A DNA stretch of 64,000 nt, taken from assembly GCF_000423265.1 (NCBI RefSeq), contig NZ_AUHQ01000005.1, positions 1 to 64,000 of the forward strand. Direction: 5' to 3'. Each line of letters opens with the position of its first letter. Position 1 is the first letter of the stretch. The notes below the pieces were generated by a model. It did not search any database, was not told the DNA's origin, and was given only the letters and a program-made list of their open reading frames with translations. This document shows, piece by piece, positions 1-8,020 of the stretch. The translations under genes and the position numbers were made by a program. Origin of the DNA: Ligilactobacillus saerimneri DSM 16049 (GTDB lineage Bacteria; Bacillota; Bacilli; Lactobacillales; Lactobacillaceae).

Positions 1-430
1 TTTCTAATGGAATGTTGTAACGACACCATTAAAGACCTTTATGGGTTTTTCTGTCCACTAAAATGTTCAACTTAAATTTTACAATCTGCCTTTTATATTA
101 CGCAATTTTCTTTACGCTTGGCAATGCTATCGCCAATTTGTAGCTAATTTGTAACTTTAATTTTTAAAATAATTTCCATAATCAATGTTTTTGTAATCTT
201 TGCTCGTTGAAACAAATTTTATGGACTGATTTTGCTGACACAAATTTTTGTTTACTCAGCTTGTTCAAACTAGGCCCGTCATATTGAAAAATAGGCGCAA
301 GCTACAACCAGCACCAATCAAGAACTTTACTGTTGACCCAGGCACCTATCTTACTATATATCGGGTCGCCCCGCGCAAAAGTGAAAGAATATGGTTCGTT
401 TACTTTAAAAGAGAAAGTTTGGTTTCGAAG
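1..430. other. AT-rich stretch, no gene recognised
   Basis: I see no convincing gene here. Two short overlapping open frames exist on opposite strands at about 248-499. Neither has a Shine-Dalgarno site and neither translation resembles a known family. The sequence is AT-rich and probably intergenic. Confidence 0.5.
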
Positions 431-467
431 AAAATAAAAAATCCCTATCCGTAATGGATGAGGAATT
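431..467 (-). terminator. Rho-independent terminator of the 516-1310 lipoprotein gene
   Basis: An imperfect stem pairs 438-450 with 455-467 and is followed on the minus strand by a T-rich tract (431-440). It lies about 50 bases downstream of the lipoprotein stop. Confidence 0.6.
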
Positions 468-515
468 TGCTTTATAAGCTCAAACGCTAAATATAACAAT
501 CAACTTTAGCCTATT

Positions 516-1310
516 TTAACTAGTCTTCTTTTTCGATTCGACCATCTTGATAAACGCGATACATATCACCGGAATCATTTCTAACAGAATTGTATGGCAC
601 ATAATCACTATCAGTTGGTGCACCGTGAGCACCGCCATAGTACCACCCTCAATTTCCCATCCTTGGTCGCCCATCTTCTTGGTAATATAATCAATCGAAC
701 TTTGACCACCAGTTAGATGAACGGATAAAGTGGATTCAGATGTGGCAGTGGAACTAGGGTCATTCACTTTTTTGTCCGGCTTATCATAACCATTTTGTTG
801 AATTTTCTCTTGGGAAGATTCAGCTGCCCGTTCAAACATACTCTGAAAATCGGAAGCTGTCATAATAGTAGGGTAAAGTGTCCAAGAATCAGCACTCCAA
901 TGATATTCCCCTTTAAGATTAGTTAGTGTTCGGAAATGCTTCTTATTCTCCTTGATAGCTGTAATAGTAAAATAATCCTTATCATACACGTCATGCAACT
1001 TGATTTGAAATTTATTTCCATCTAAATGACGCCAAGTTCCTCGCTTAACAGTTCCATAGTTCCCATGGCTATCATCACCAGTTTCCGGTTCAGCGTACAG
1101 AACCTTACCAGCTTTGGTAAAACGCATATAACTCGTTTGCTCATTACCTTGGCTGTCCTTATCTCGATATTTTTCATCAAGTTGATAAATCCCTGTTAAT
1201 TTAGAAGTTGACGAAACTACCTTCACCTTATTTTTTACAGGTTGCTTCCCACATGCAACTAACATTAATGTACAGATTATGCCAATTGCAAGTGATATAA
1301 TCTTTTTCAT
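516..1310 (-). pseudogene. Lipoprotein of unknown function with a C-terminal frameshift
   Basis: The first 20 residues are a lipoprotein signal peptide with lipobox LVAC (Cys20), so the product should be anchored on the outer face of the membrane. The rest is soluble and Ser/Thr- and Lys-rich; no family is recognised. The reading frame appears broken near 646-648, a CCC run on the plus strand. After residues GWEIEGG the annotated frame turns hydrophobic and unlike the rest. The other frame continues as WYYGGAHGAPTDSDY and on to RIEKED, stopping at 520. That tail is hydrophilic and matches the body of the protein. One lost G in a G-run explains it. Either the gene has a real C-terminal mutation or this is a sequencing error. 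Confidence 0.7.
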
Positions 1311-1337
1311 AAAATTTTCTCCCTTAATTGATCCTGC

Positions 1338-1396
1338 AAAAAAACAGCTAACTCATATAGTATTAGTATATGAACTAACTGCTTCTTTTATTTTTT
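1338..1396. terminator. Terminator-like hairpin, possibly bidirectional
   Basis: An imperfect inverted repeat (1345-1382, loop around TATTAG) is flanked by an A-run (1338-1344) on the left and a T-rich tract (1383-1396) on the right. It could stop transcription from either side. Confidence 0.45.
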
Positions 1397-1533
1397 AACT
1401 CAAACTTAGCAAAAATTAAGTCTTAGACTTTCTGTTTTACTTTATATAACTTATTCCCATTCGATAAAGGAAAAGGAGTATAAACCTTGATACACCAATG
1501 TCTTTGGCTTCATTTTAGATATTTATGGAGTCT

Positions 1534-1626
1534 TCCACCCCCGCGAGCAAGCTCGCTCCCCTGGATTGCACCAACAAGGATAATGGAATTTGCCCTGCTC
1601 CGCGTGCATTCCCTTACCCTTGTTGG
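1534..1626. repeat. Pair of GC-rich hairpins
   Basis: Hairpin A (1534-1565) has perfect GCGAGC/GCTCGC arms inside outer TCCA/TGGA arms. Hairpin B (1571-1626) is closed by CCAACAAGG/CCTTGTTGG with further partial pairing inside. The stretch is far more GC-rich than its surroundings. It may be a structured RNA, a palindromic repeat or the end of a lost mobile element; I cannot assign it. Confidence 0.45.
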
Positions 1627-1636
1627 CGCTATAAGA

Positions 1637-1993
1637 TTACTTCTCCCTCACATATAGCCAGGTTATGAACAACCCATGTTTAACTTCAATTGGTGCCCAG
1701 TTCTTCCGAGGACAATTCTGAGCTAGCCATTGGTTAACATAACCATCACACCGCTTCATTATGATATTGACAACAGAAACGTTGTTGCCACATGGGATTT
1801 TCAGCATGAGCTTTCCTCGTTTGCGGATTATTCTGCCGAATTTAAGCCACTTGTTGGCAAGCTTTTCTTCTTCTGCGACTAGCTTAATATTGGAAGAAGA
1901 AACATGACGCAATAGCGATTTAACCAATTGCCTTGAAGTAATATCACGTTTAAATTGACTTGTAATTAGGTTGATTATGAGCCAACAGAACAA
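1637..1993 (-). CDS. Membrane-anchored protein of unknown function, probably 5'-truncated
   Basis: The open frame gives 118 residues from a TTG with no Shine-Dalgarno site. The same frame stays open upstream to about 2070 and adds residues such as WFNNLLALLTLVIVAL, which complete one N-terminal membrane helix. The rest is basic and soluble (KFGRIIRKRGKLML). No ATG, GTG or TTG with a ribosome site is seen upstream, and the extended frame runs into the antitoxin fragment on the other strand. The 5' end was therefore probably lost at a recombination junction near 2027-2070. Function unknown. Confidence 0.4.
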   Translation of the reverse strand: MFCWLIINLITSQFKRDITSRQLVKSLLRHVSSSNIKLVAEEEKLANKWLKFGRIIRKRGKLMLKIPCGNNVSVVNIIMKRCDGYVNQWLAQNCPRKNWAPIEVKHGLFITWLYVREK

Positions 1994-2026
1994 TGCTACA
2001 ATTACTAGAGTTAGCAGTGCTAGTAA

Positions 2027-2167
2027 GTTATTGAACCAGTCAATGCTGAACTTGAGGCAAAACTGCGCGAAGATGAACTAAAAATAATGGGTTATTTACC
2101 TGACGATGCTGATGAATTTACCGATGAACAAAGTCTTAACCAGGCTTTTGAAAAAAATTTAAAATAG
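2027..2167 (+). pseudogene. Antitoxin fragment (C-terminal part only)
   Basis: A stop-bounded frame (TAA at 2024-2026) encodes VIEPVNAELEAKLRED, then a hydrophilic acidic tail ending QAFEKNLK. It stops 4 bases before the ATG of a RelE/YafQ-like toxin frame. Its position, acidic nature and spacing fit the C-terminal half of a type II antitoxin, the toxin-binding part. The N-terminal DNA-binding half is missing and a minus-strand gene overlaps where it should be. The antitoxin family cannot be named from this fragment. Confidence 0.5.
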
Positions 2168-2171
2168 GAAT

Positions 2172-2484
2172 ATGAAATATAAGGTAAAGATTAGTAAGGG
2201 CTTTTGGCGAAGTGCTAAGCGACTTAAACAAAAATATATTAAAGAAGAGTACGGTCAAATTATCGATGAAATCCGTGAATCAATCATCATATTAGCAATA
2301 TGATGGCATCCTTCCAAAAGAGTATCAGGACCACATCTTAAGAAGAAGTCCTTATCAGAATCATCGAGAGTATCGCTTATACGATGATGATGTTTTGGTG
2401 ATTTACGTTCGAAAACAAAAACAATTGTACCTCCGTTTTGTCGAAGTAACTGACCACAAAAACTTATATGACAATAGTAATTAA
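2172..2484 (+). pseudogene. RelE/YafQ-like mRNA interferase toxin, frameshifted
   Basis: From the ATG at 2172 the frame reads MKYKVKISKGFWRSAKRLKQ and stops at a TGA (2301-2303). The next frame, from 2302, continues as DGILPKEYQDHILRRSP, then HREYRLYDDDVLVIYV, and ends at 2484. Joined, the product is about 104 residues, the usual size of RelE/ParE-superfamily toxins. It has the basic N-terminal helix, a G-x-L-P-x-x-Y-x-D-H turn and the late R-E-Y-R-x-Y and V-T-D-H-x-x-L-Y strands typical of that fold. One extra base near 2297-2301 explains the break. With no intact antitoxin beside it, loss of activity is expected. Confidence 0.65.
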
Positions 2485-2584
2485 TTATTGACTAGACATA
2501 ACTCAACACGTGTTTCTTCTAATACTCAAACCATTTGTAATAAAACCTAACTTTCTAAGTGAATTTTGAATAGCGCCATCAAAA

Positions 2585-2628
2585 AACCGCTAGCAATCAA
2601 CGTTTTAGTAACGTAATTGCTAGCGGTT
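2585..2628. terminator. Strong bidirectional terminator
   Basis: A long stem pairs AACCGCTAGCAAT with ATTGCTAGCGGTT, with an inner ACGTT/AACGT extension. T-rich tracts follow on both strands. On the minus strand it ends the rpsN-small-protein transcript. Confidence 0.85.
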
Positions 2629-2630
2629 AG

Positions 2631-2747
2631 TTATTTTTGTCCTTTTTGTAGCTTAAATTGCTTAATAATTTTCAAAGCGCGCTTGCGCGTCTTAATGTTA
2701 GGACTGTTTAAATTACGTAACGCCGTTGCATAATCACTTTTTGACAT
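2631..2747 (-). CDS. 38-residue basic protein (putative metal homeostasis small protein)
   Basis: The frame reads MSKSDYATALRNLNSPNI, then KTRKRALKIIKQF, ending KGQK. It is strongly basic with no membrane segment. Its ATG lies 8 bases after the rpsN stop, preceded by AGGTGA, so it is probably translated from the same mRNA. The stop is just before the terminator, so the unit is promoter, Zur box, rpsN, this gene, terminator. It resembles, from memory, the roughly 37-residue lactobacillar proteins annotated as putative metal homeostasis proteins; no biochemical role is known to me. Being under a Zur box suggests production in zinc starvation. Confidence 0.75.
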   Translation of the reverse strand: MSKSDYATALRNLNSPNIKTRKRALKIIKQFKLQKGQK

Positions 2748-2755
2748 AGTATCAC

Positions 2756-3025
2756 CTACCAACTAGCTTTCTTAACCCCAGGGATTTTTCCCGCCAACGC
2801 GAGTTTTCTAAAGTTTATCCGTGAAAGTCCAAATTCACGAAGATACCCCCGGGCTCGACCGTCTAAAGCATCCCGGTTATGCAACCGCACTGGGCTAGCA
2901 TCCCTAGGAAGCTTAGCCAAAGCTTGGTAATCACCCTGCGCCTTTAATTGAGCTCTCAACTCTGCATACTTTGCTACCAGTTCTTCACGTTTCTTTGCCT
3001 TAGCAATCTTTGCTTTTGTCGCCAT
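2756..3025 (-). CDS. rpsN: 30S ribosomal protein S14, zinc-independent form
   Basis: This 89-residue S14 protein binds 16S rRNA in the head of the small subunit. It carries the family block [11 protein letters not shown] and the C-terminal R[14 protein letters not shown] signature. It has no CxxC pairs, so it is the long C-minus form that needs no zinc ribbon. In Firmicutes such paralogues replace the zinc-containing S14 when zinc is scarce and are repressed by Zur. A near-perfect Zur box lies 20-42 bases before the start. A primary zinc-containing S14 would be expected in the main ribosomal operon, outside this window. Confidence 0.95.
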   Translation of the reverse strand: MATKAKIAKAKKREELVAKYAELRAQLKAQGDYQALAKLPRDASPVRLHNRDALDGRARGYLREFGLSRINFRKLALAGKIPGVKKASW

Positions 3026-3044
3026 AAAAAACCTCTCTTTAAGT

Positions 3045-3067
3045 TAAATAGTAATTATTACCATTTA
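3045..3067 (-). promoter_or_regulatory. Zur box (zinc-uptake regulator operator)
   Basis: Two 11-base arms, TAAATAGTAAT and ATTACCATTTA, surround one central base. They are mirror images with one mismatch. The site fits 21 of 23 positions of the Bacillus-type Zur consensus as I know it. It sits directly downstream of the rpsN -10 box, where a bound repressor would block RNA polymerase. Confidence 0.85.
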
Positions 3068-3068
3068 C

Positions 3069-3097
3069 AGTTTAGGTTAATACTTCACGTAGGTCAA
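3069..3097 (-). promoter_or_regulatory. Promoter of rpsN and the 38-residue protein
   Basis: On the minus strand, TTGACC (3092-3097) is followed after exactly 17 bases by TAAACT (3069-3074). The Zur box begins one base after the -10 element. Confidence 0.75.
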
Positions 3098-3161
3098 GTA
3101 TTTTTATTTAGTCTGACGACTTTTCTAAAGTAATATCGTGGAATTGACGCTGTAAATATAA

Positions 3162-3200
3162 AAAACTCCATCCCGCATAATAAACTTAGGATGGAGTTTT
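3162..3200. terminator. Bidirectional terminator
   Basis: A perfect 12-bp stem (AAAACTCCATCC / GGATGGAGTTTT) with A and T tails. On the minus strand it would end whatever is transcribed from 3230-3445. Confidence 0.8.
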
Positions 3201-3229
3201 ACCCTTTCACACAAGTATCAAGGTGTATG

Positions 3230-3445
3230 TCAGCTTAACCATTCTTTACCTACCGGGTTGGCTTCAGCTAACTCTTCGTCTTCGACTAAATCCTTGTAAT
3301 AATCGTATTCCTGCCACTCTTTAGTTGCAAAAATATTGGTAGGCTTATGGGATTGGTGGTTAGGCTTCCTCGCACCAACTTCACAAGCTGAATCTTGTAG
3401 TAGCGTCAGCGAACTACTATTACTAATTTTTGTTATTACTTCAGT
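3230..3445 (-). pseudogene. Start-less small open frame, acidic C-terminus
   Basis: An open frame bounded by TGA (3446-3448) and ending at 3230-3232 encodes a coding-like C-terminus: EWQEYDYYKDLVEDEELAE, then ANPVGKEWLS. No ATG, GTG or TTG occurs in frame, although AGGGGTGA sits just upstream. It is followed by a good terminator. It may be a gene that lost its start, or an unusual start (ATA or CTG). I recognise no family. Confidence 0.35.
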
Positions 3446-3498
3446 TCACCCCTATATATCTTTTGACCTAACTTAGCGCAAGTACTACTTTTTGTCTA

Positions 3499-3528
3499 CA
3501 AAAAAACCAGTAGCTATTAAACTACTGG
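3499..3528 (-). terminator. Terminator downstream of guaA
   Basis: The stem CCAGTAG/CTACTGG (3507-3528) is followed on the minus strand by an eight-T run (3499-3506), about 110 bases after the guaA stop. Confidence 0.8.
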
Positions 3529-3638
3529 AAAAAACAAACCTTGGCAAACAACTATCTTTATACACCCTGTTTTTCGTAGGTCTACCTTCTTCAAAAGCTT
3601 GATTTATAGGCATTCCCTCACCAAGTTATATTTGATTT

Positions 3639-5192
3639 TTATTCCCATTCAATCGTTGCCGGTGGCTTGGAAGTAACATCGTAGACTACACGGTTTACGT
3701 TGTCGACTTCGTTGACCATCCGGACAGAGATTTCTTGAAGGACATCCCATGGTAATTGGGCAAAGTCAGCTGTCATCCCGTCAATGGATGTCACTGCCCG
3801 AATACCGATAGTGTAGTCGTAAGTCCGACCGTCACCCATGACCCCAACAGAGCGAATCCCTGGAAGAACAGTGAAGTATTGCCATACTTCCTTGTCCAAA
3901 CCATGCTTAGCAATTTCTTCGCGTAAAATTGCATCAGTGTCACGCACGATGCGGAGCTTTTCTTCAGTAATTTCACCAATTACGCGGATCCCTAAACCAG
4001 GACCTGGGAATGGTTGCCGCCATACTAATTCATGCGGAATACCTAACTTTTCACCAAGTTCACGGGTTTCATCCTTGAACAAGGACCGTAATGGTTCAAT
4101 CAGCTTGAAGTGCAGGTCTTCTGGTAAGCCCCCAACGTTGTGGTGGGACTTAATCGTTTGGGCTGTATCTGTCCCTGACTCGATGACGTCAGTATACAGT
4201 GTTCCTTGAGCCAAGAAGTCAACATCCTTGATCTTCAAAGCTTCCTCATTGAAGACTTCGATAAATTCGTTACCGATAATCTTCCGTTTTTGTTCAGGAT
4301 CAGTAACCCCGGCTAACTTGCCTAAGAAGCGGTCAGCAGCGTCAACCTTAACAATGTTAACCCCAAGATCACGGCTCAAAGCATCCATTACTTGTTGTGC
4401 TTCGTTCTTCCGCAGCAAACCGTGGTCAACAAAGATACAAGTCAACTGATCGCCAATGGCTTTGTTCAACAGTACAGCAGCTACACTAGAATCGACCCCA
4501 CCAGAAAGACCTAAAATCACCTTCTTGGAGCCAACTTCTTCTTTAATCTTGGCAACTTGTAAATCAATGAAGTCATCCATCGTCCAGTTGGCTTCGGCAC
4601 CACAGACATCAAAGGCAAACCGTCGTAAAATATCTAAACCGTACTGAGTATTCCGAACTTCAGTGTGGAACTGCAAGCCATAGAACTTCTTAGCATCATT
4701 AGCCATCGCTGAAATTGGGCAGTTAGCACTTGTAGCCGTAGCGGTAAAGCCAGCTGGTACTTCAGTAACCAAGTCTCCGTGACTCATCCATACATACTGG
4801 TCTTTAGGCAAGTCTTTGAATACTACCGCATTGTCGTCAGTAACCTCAATATCTGCCCGACCGTATTCAGAATCCTTTGCTGATTCAACCTTACCACCTA
4901 AGTTGTGGGCCATCAGTTGCATCCCGTAACAGATCCCCAAAATTGGAATACCTAACTTATAGATATCTGGATCAACTGTGAAGGCTCCGTCTGCATAGAC
5001 GCTGTTCGGACCACCTGAGAAGATAATACCCTTAGGGTTAATCTTCTTAATCTCCGCAGCTGTAATCTTATGGGATAACAGTTCAGAGTAGATCCCAAAG
5101 TCCCGGATCCGCCGGGTAATCAATTGATTATACTGGCTCCCAAAATCAAGCACAATGATTTTGTCGAAAGCCTGCATATCCACATTTGCCAA
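3639..5192 (-). CDS. guaA: GMP synthase (glutamine-hydrolysing)
   Basis: GuaA converts XMP to GMP using ATP and ammonia released from glutamine, the last step of guanine nucleotide synthesis in the cytosol. The N-terminal class I glutaminase domain shows the nucleophile motif GICYGMQ (Cys near residue 87) and QFHTEV. The ATP-pyrophosphatase domain shows the PP-loop LSGGVDSS near residue 229. The C-terminal dimer domain ends [10 protein letters not shown] place the start at a TTG (5190-5192), preceded by AGGTGA at 5 bases, giving 517 residues with the usual N-terminus [12 protein letters not shown]; the in-frame ATG 8 codons upstream has no ribosome site. It appears monocistronic. Confidence 0.96.
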   Translation of the reverse strand: MANVDMQAFDKIIVLDFGSQYNQLITRRIRDFGIYSELLSHKITAAEIKKINPKGIIFSGGPNSVYADGAFTVDPDIYKLGIPILGICYGMQLMAHNLGGKVESAKDSEYGRADIEVTDDNAVVFKDLPKDQYVWMSHGDLVTEVPAGFTATATSANCPISAMANDAKKFYGLQFHTEVRNTQYGLDILRRFAFDVCGAEANWTMDDFIDLQVAKIKEEVGSKKVILGLSGGVDSSVAAVLLNKAIGDQLTCIFVDHGLLRKNEAQQVMDALSRDLGVNIVKVDAADRFLGKLAGVTDPEQKRKIIGNEFIEVFNEEALKIKDVDFLAQGTLYTDVIESGTDTAQTIKSHHNVGGLPEDLHFKLIEPLRSLFKDETRELGEKLGIPHELVWRQPFPGPGLGIRVIGEITEEKLRIVRDTDAILREEIAKHGLDKEVWQYFTVLPGIRSVGVMGDGRTYDYTIGIRAVTSIDGMTADFAQLPWDVLQEISVRMVNEVDNVNRVVYDVTSKPPATIEWE

Positions 5193-5303
5193 GATATTCA
5201 CCTCATCATTTCTCAAGAATTATTGCTTTTTTCTATTGTACAGTAATGGAAATATATCATCAAGTTAGGACGATTAGCAAGATTTCTTGCCTAATCCTAA
5301 TAA

Positions 5304-6227
5304 TCACGTCTTGCGCAACCACAGTTCATTAACCCGGTGTTCGACTCCTTTGCGAATAATCAAATTAGCCCGGTTTCGTGTTGGCAGGATAAACTTGTGC
5401 AGGTTAGTATGGTTAACCTTCTGCCACACTTGCTTGGCAAAGGCAAAAGCCTCCTTGCGGTCTTGTTGAGCCAAGTCATAATAATAATTCGTTGGGTCCT
5501 GAAAGGCTGTATCCAATAGCATCCCAAAGCGTTCCAGGTACCACTGCTGTATCAAGCTCTCCGGGGCGTCAATATACAATGAAAAATCAAAATAATCACT
5601 GACATAGATCTGCTGGTTGGATGGCAACTGCAAAACATTGATTCCTTCAACGATTAAAATATCTGGACTAGCCACTGTATCATACTCGTCAGCGACAATG
5701 TCATACACCTGGTGCGAGTACCGGGGAGCATAGGCTGGGCGCCCATTTTTTACATCATCGATAAAATTAATCAACCGCTGCATGTCATAACTTTCGGGGA
5801 AGCCTTTCTGATCCATAATTCCCCGCCGTTGCAACTCCGCATTAGGATAAAGAAAACCATCCGTAGTGATCATTTGAACCTTTTCTTGTGGCAAAAGCTT
5901 GCTCAAAAGAATCTGCAAAAGTCGCGCTACTGTGCTCTTGCCAACGGCTACTGAACCAGCAATCCCGATAATAAAGGGATTGGGTTGTTCCGTGATACCT
6001 AAAAATTTAGTTTGATCCCGGTTTAAAGTCCGATGATTGCGTAAATATACCCGCAATAAATGGACTAATGGCATATAAACTTCGGCAACGTCGCGTAATG
6101 AAATGCGGTCGTTCAGTGACTGAATCTGTTGGAGTTCATCTGCAGTTAAAGTCGCTACCATTTCACCGGTCCGAAGGCGTTGCCACTCGTCCCGAGCCAG
6201 CCGATAATAATTTAATTGATCTTCCAT
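5304..6227 (-). CDS. coaA: Pantothenate kinase, type I
   Basis: CoaA phosphorylates pantothenate, the first committed step of coenzyme A synthesis. The 307-residue length and the motifs are those of the bacterial type I family, which CoA usually inhibits. The P-loop GSVAVGKS is near residue 94. MITTDGFLYPN and the R-RG-x-M-D-Q-K-G-F-P-E-S-Y block for substrate binding follow, then ILIVEGINVLQ. The ATG has an AGGAGA upstream at a slightly long spacing. It lies 111 bases upstream of guaA on the same strand. Confidence 0.96.
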   Translation of the reverse strand: MEDQLNYYRLARDEWQRLRTGEMVATLTADELQQIQSLNDRISLRDVAEVYMPLVHLLRVYLRNHRTLNRDQTKFLGITEQPNPFIIGIAGSVAVGKSTVARLLQILLSKLLPQEKVQMITTDGFLYPNAELQRRGIMDQKGFPESYDMQRLINFIDDVKNGRPAYAPRYSHQVYDIVADEYDTVASPDILIVEGINVLQLPSNQQIYVSDYFDFSLYIDAPESLIQQWYLERFGMLLDTAFQDPTNYYYDLAQQDRKEAFAFAKQVWQKVNHTNLHKFILPTRNRANLIIRKGVEHRVNELWLRKT

Positions 6228-6394
6228 CTTTAATATTTATTTCTCCTGCATCTCTGCTCAATAATGCCAAAATTATAGCATATTCTTAGGCAAACAACAC
6301 AAGTTACCCCATCAGAAAAGTGAAGGCGTTAAGAAAAACGGCTTCTCTGCCTAACCATTTCCTCTCGCTTCCACTTTATTCATAAAAACTGGTC

Positions 6395-7228
6395 TTAATT
6401 ATTTGTTGTTTGACTTGTCGTCGTTACCCGCTTAGCTTCAGGCAAAGTTATCGTTGGCACTTGGTTATACTGGCTGAACTTACCCTTGAGACTCTGCGTT
6501 TGGGCCACCTTAGTTCCATCTTTAGTTGTCATCTTGATCTTGCCTTGGTATGACTGTGGCAACAAACTATGCCGATCGATCACAATCTGATAGTCAAAGG
6601 ATTCAACATTCATCTGATCAATCACAGCCCCCATTCCGGAGTCATTCCCAGGATTGCCAACGCCTAGTGTGTCCTTGACCATCTCGGTTGCACTATCACC
6701 ATGCCCCCGGTAGGTTAATATGTACTGCCCTTTACGCGTTTTCACATGGAGCTTACTACTTGTTGCCATCCGCTTGAGTAGGCTCACTGCTGCATATTGA
6801 TCCTTTTGGGTATCAAAGTCAAACCCCGCTTGATTAGCTGCTGTTTTGACCCATTGCCCATCATTGGGTTTGGTATATACATCATAATCATTTAAATATA
6901 CTGGGGCAGCACTGGTCTTTTTTCCAGTGACAATAGTTGTATCAATCCGCATAACATCCGGTTTCTTCTGGTAGGCTACCGCCATCGCATACTCATAATT
7001 TTCCGTTTTTTTACGCTTTTTGCTCGTTGTCGTTGATTTGACCCGTGAGTTTAGTGTTACTTGTAAACTTTTTTGCTTATTGAGCTTTCCAATCGTCCGT
7101 TGTGCAAGCTTTTGCGCCTGCTGTTCATTGCCTGAATTAGTAGTATTTGCCGTACTACTACATGCACTCAGAACTCCAGCCATCATCAAAACCAGGCCGA
7201 AGACCAGGCGATACTTTTTGGTTAGCAT
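6395..7228 (-). CDS. Lipoprotein of unknown function, LppX/LolA-like fold suspected
   Basis: The 277-residue product starts with a lipoprotein signal and lipobox LSAC (Cys23), so it should be tethered outside the membrane. After a Thr/Asn-rich linker come alternating beta-strand-like segments (LQVTLNSRVKS, YEYAMAVAYQKKPDVMRID, FDYQIVIDRHSLLPQSYQGK). Repeated strands with a D-x-x-S-L-L-P turn recall the half-barrel of lipid-carrying lipoproteins, but this is inference. It is Thr-rich at the C-terminus. It is divergent from the SGNH hydrolase gene. Confidence 0.8.
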   Translation of the reverse strand: MLTKKYRLVFGLVLMMAGVLSACSSTANTTNSGNEQQAQKLAQRTIGKLNKQKSLQVTLNSRVKSTTTSKKRKKTENYEYAMAVAYQKKPDVMRIDTTIVTGKKTSAAPVYLNDYDVYTKPNDGQWVKTAANQAGFDFDTQKDQYAAVSLLKRMATSSKLHVKTRKGQYILTYRGHGDSATEMVKDTLGVGNPGNDSGMGAVIDQMNVESFDYQIVIDRHSLLPQSYQGKIKMTTKDGTKVAQTQSLKGKFSQYNQVPTITLPEAKRVTTTSQTTNN

Positions 7229-7353
7229 TATTCCACCATTCCTTTCACGCTTAATTTTATCATACAGTAAGTTTTCAACAGCTTGACACGCTAGTGCTAA
7301 AATATAGATAAACTTAAATGCGTAAAATCAGATAAAGAAAGGAATGACTTTCA

Positions 7354-7917
7354 ATGCATAATATCGTCTTATTTGGCGACAGCATCACTGCTGGTGTGAT
7401 TAATGGCTTCCCTTCCCCCCTCTTTTCACGAATGATTCGGGATGCCTTGGGCACCTATGAAATCATCAATCGTGGTGGTATCGGTGACCAAGCCCGAACA
7501 GCCTTGACCCGGCTACAAACCGACGTTCTCAGTGCTAATCCCCAAGTCGTTGTTATCTTTTTTGGTACCAATGACTGTGCCGACCCTAATACCAGTCCGA
7601 AAGATTTTCAGACAGCCTTGCAAACAATGATCGACAAAATTGGTCGCCAACGCTGTGTCCTCGTCACTCCCGGAATCACCAGTAGAGACGCCCAACAAGC
7701 AACACCGTTATTTGTCACAATGAACCAGTATGTTCAAGTAGTTCTAAAAGTCGGGCAAGCTAATAAAATTCCCACCCTCAATTGGCAACAAGTTTGCCAG
7801 CAATATTCTTCTGACAAACTTTTACAAACTGATGGCATTCACTATTCCAAGGATGCTTATCGCCTGTTAACTAACCACCTGTTACCTCTGATTAAGACCC
7901 AACTCAACCGCAATTAG
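7354..7917 (+). CDS. SGNH/GDSL-family hydrolase
   Basis: This 187-residue protein shows all GDSL blocks: block I FGDSITAG (Ser nucleophile near residue 9), block II RGGIGDQ (Gly), block III FFGTND (Asn) and block V DGIHYSKDAY (Asp and His). The family hydrolyses ester bonds of lipids, acetylated sugars or thioesters; the substrate is not evident. There is no signal peptide, so it acts in the cytosol. AAAGGAATGA precedes the ATG. A TTGACA -35 element sits at 7283-7288. Confidence 0.9.
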   Translation: MHNIVLFGDSITAGVINGFPSPLFSRMIRDALGTYEIINRGGIGDQARTALTRLQTDVLSANPQVVVIFFGTNDCADPNTSPKDFQTALQTMIDKIGRQRCVLVTPGITSRDAQQATPLFVTMNQYVQVVLKVGQANKIPTLNWQQVCQQYSSDKLLQTDGIHYSKDAYRLLTNHLLPLIKTQLNRN

Positions 7918-8009
7918 TCGGTTATTAAAGAAAGTGAGTGGGAAATATTAGTAATAAAAGCGGGGTTGGTGAGAAAACAGTGTTTTCTCCCAACCCCTTA
8001 GCTTTTACT
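7918..8009 (+). repeat. 3'-UTR element with GAAAACA-hairpin terminator, copy 1
   Basis: Right after the SGNH stop lies a GTGAGTGGGAAAT segment and then a very stable hairpin (7955-8009). Its centre, GAGAAAACA g TGTTTTCTC, recurs at 32352-32395 and 52149-52184. The outer arms pair GGGGTTGG with CCAACCCC. It can also terminate the converging minus-strand gene at 8021. Confidence 0.75.
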
Positions 8010-8020
8010 AACTTTCCAAC

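Larger units (their letters stand above)
1311..1636. other. Intergenic region with hairpins, no gene
   Basis: No coding frame is supported between the lipoprotein start and the next minus-strand gene. The region holds a terminator-like hairpin (1345-1382) and two GC-rich hairpins (1534-1626), listed separately. Confidence 0.6.

Noticed and set aside
1-95. Sequence that could be the end of an IS element
   Set aside because: I could not name a matching terminal repeat or see any transposase, so the idea rests on memory only.
248-499. Two short overlapping frames on opposite strands
   Set aside because: No ribosome site, no recognisable product, TTG start on one of them and AT-rich context.
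5261-5280. Short match to the TAGGACGAT block of the 3'-UTR element in the guaA-coaA gap
   Set aside because: Only one short block matches and no other part of the element is present.
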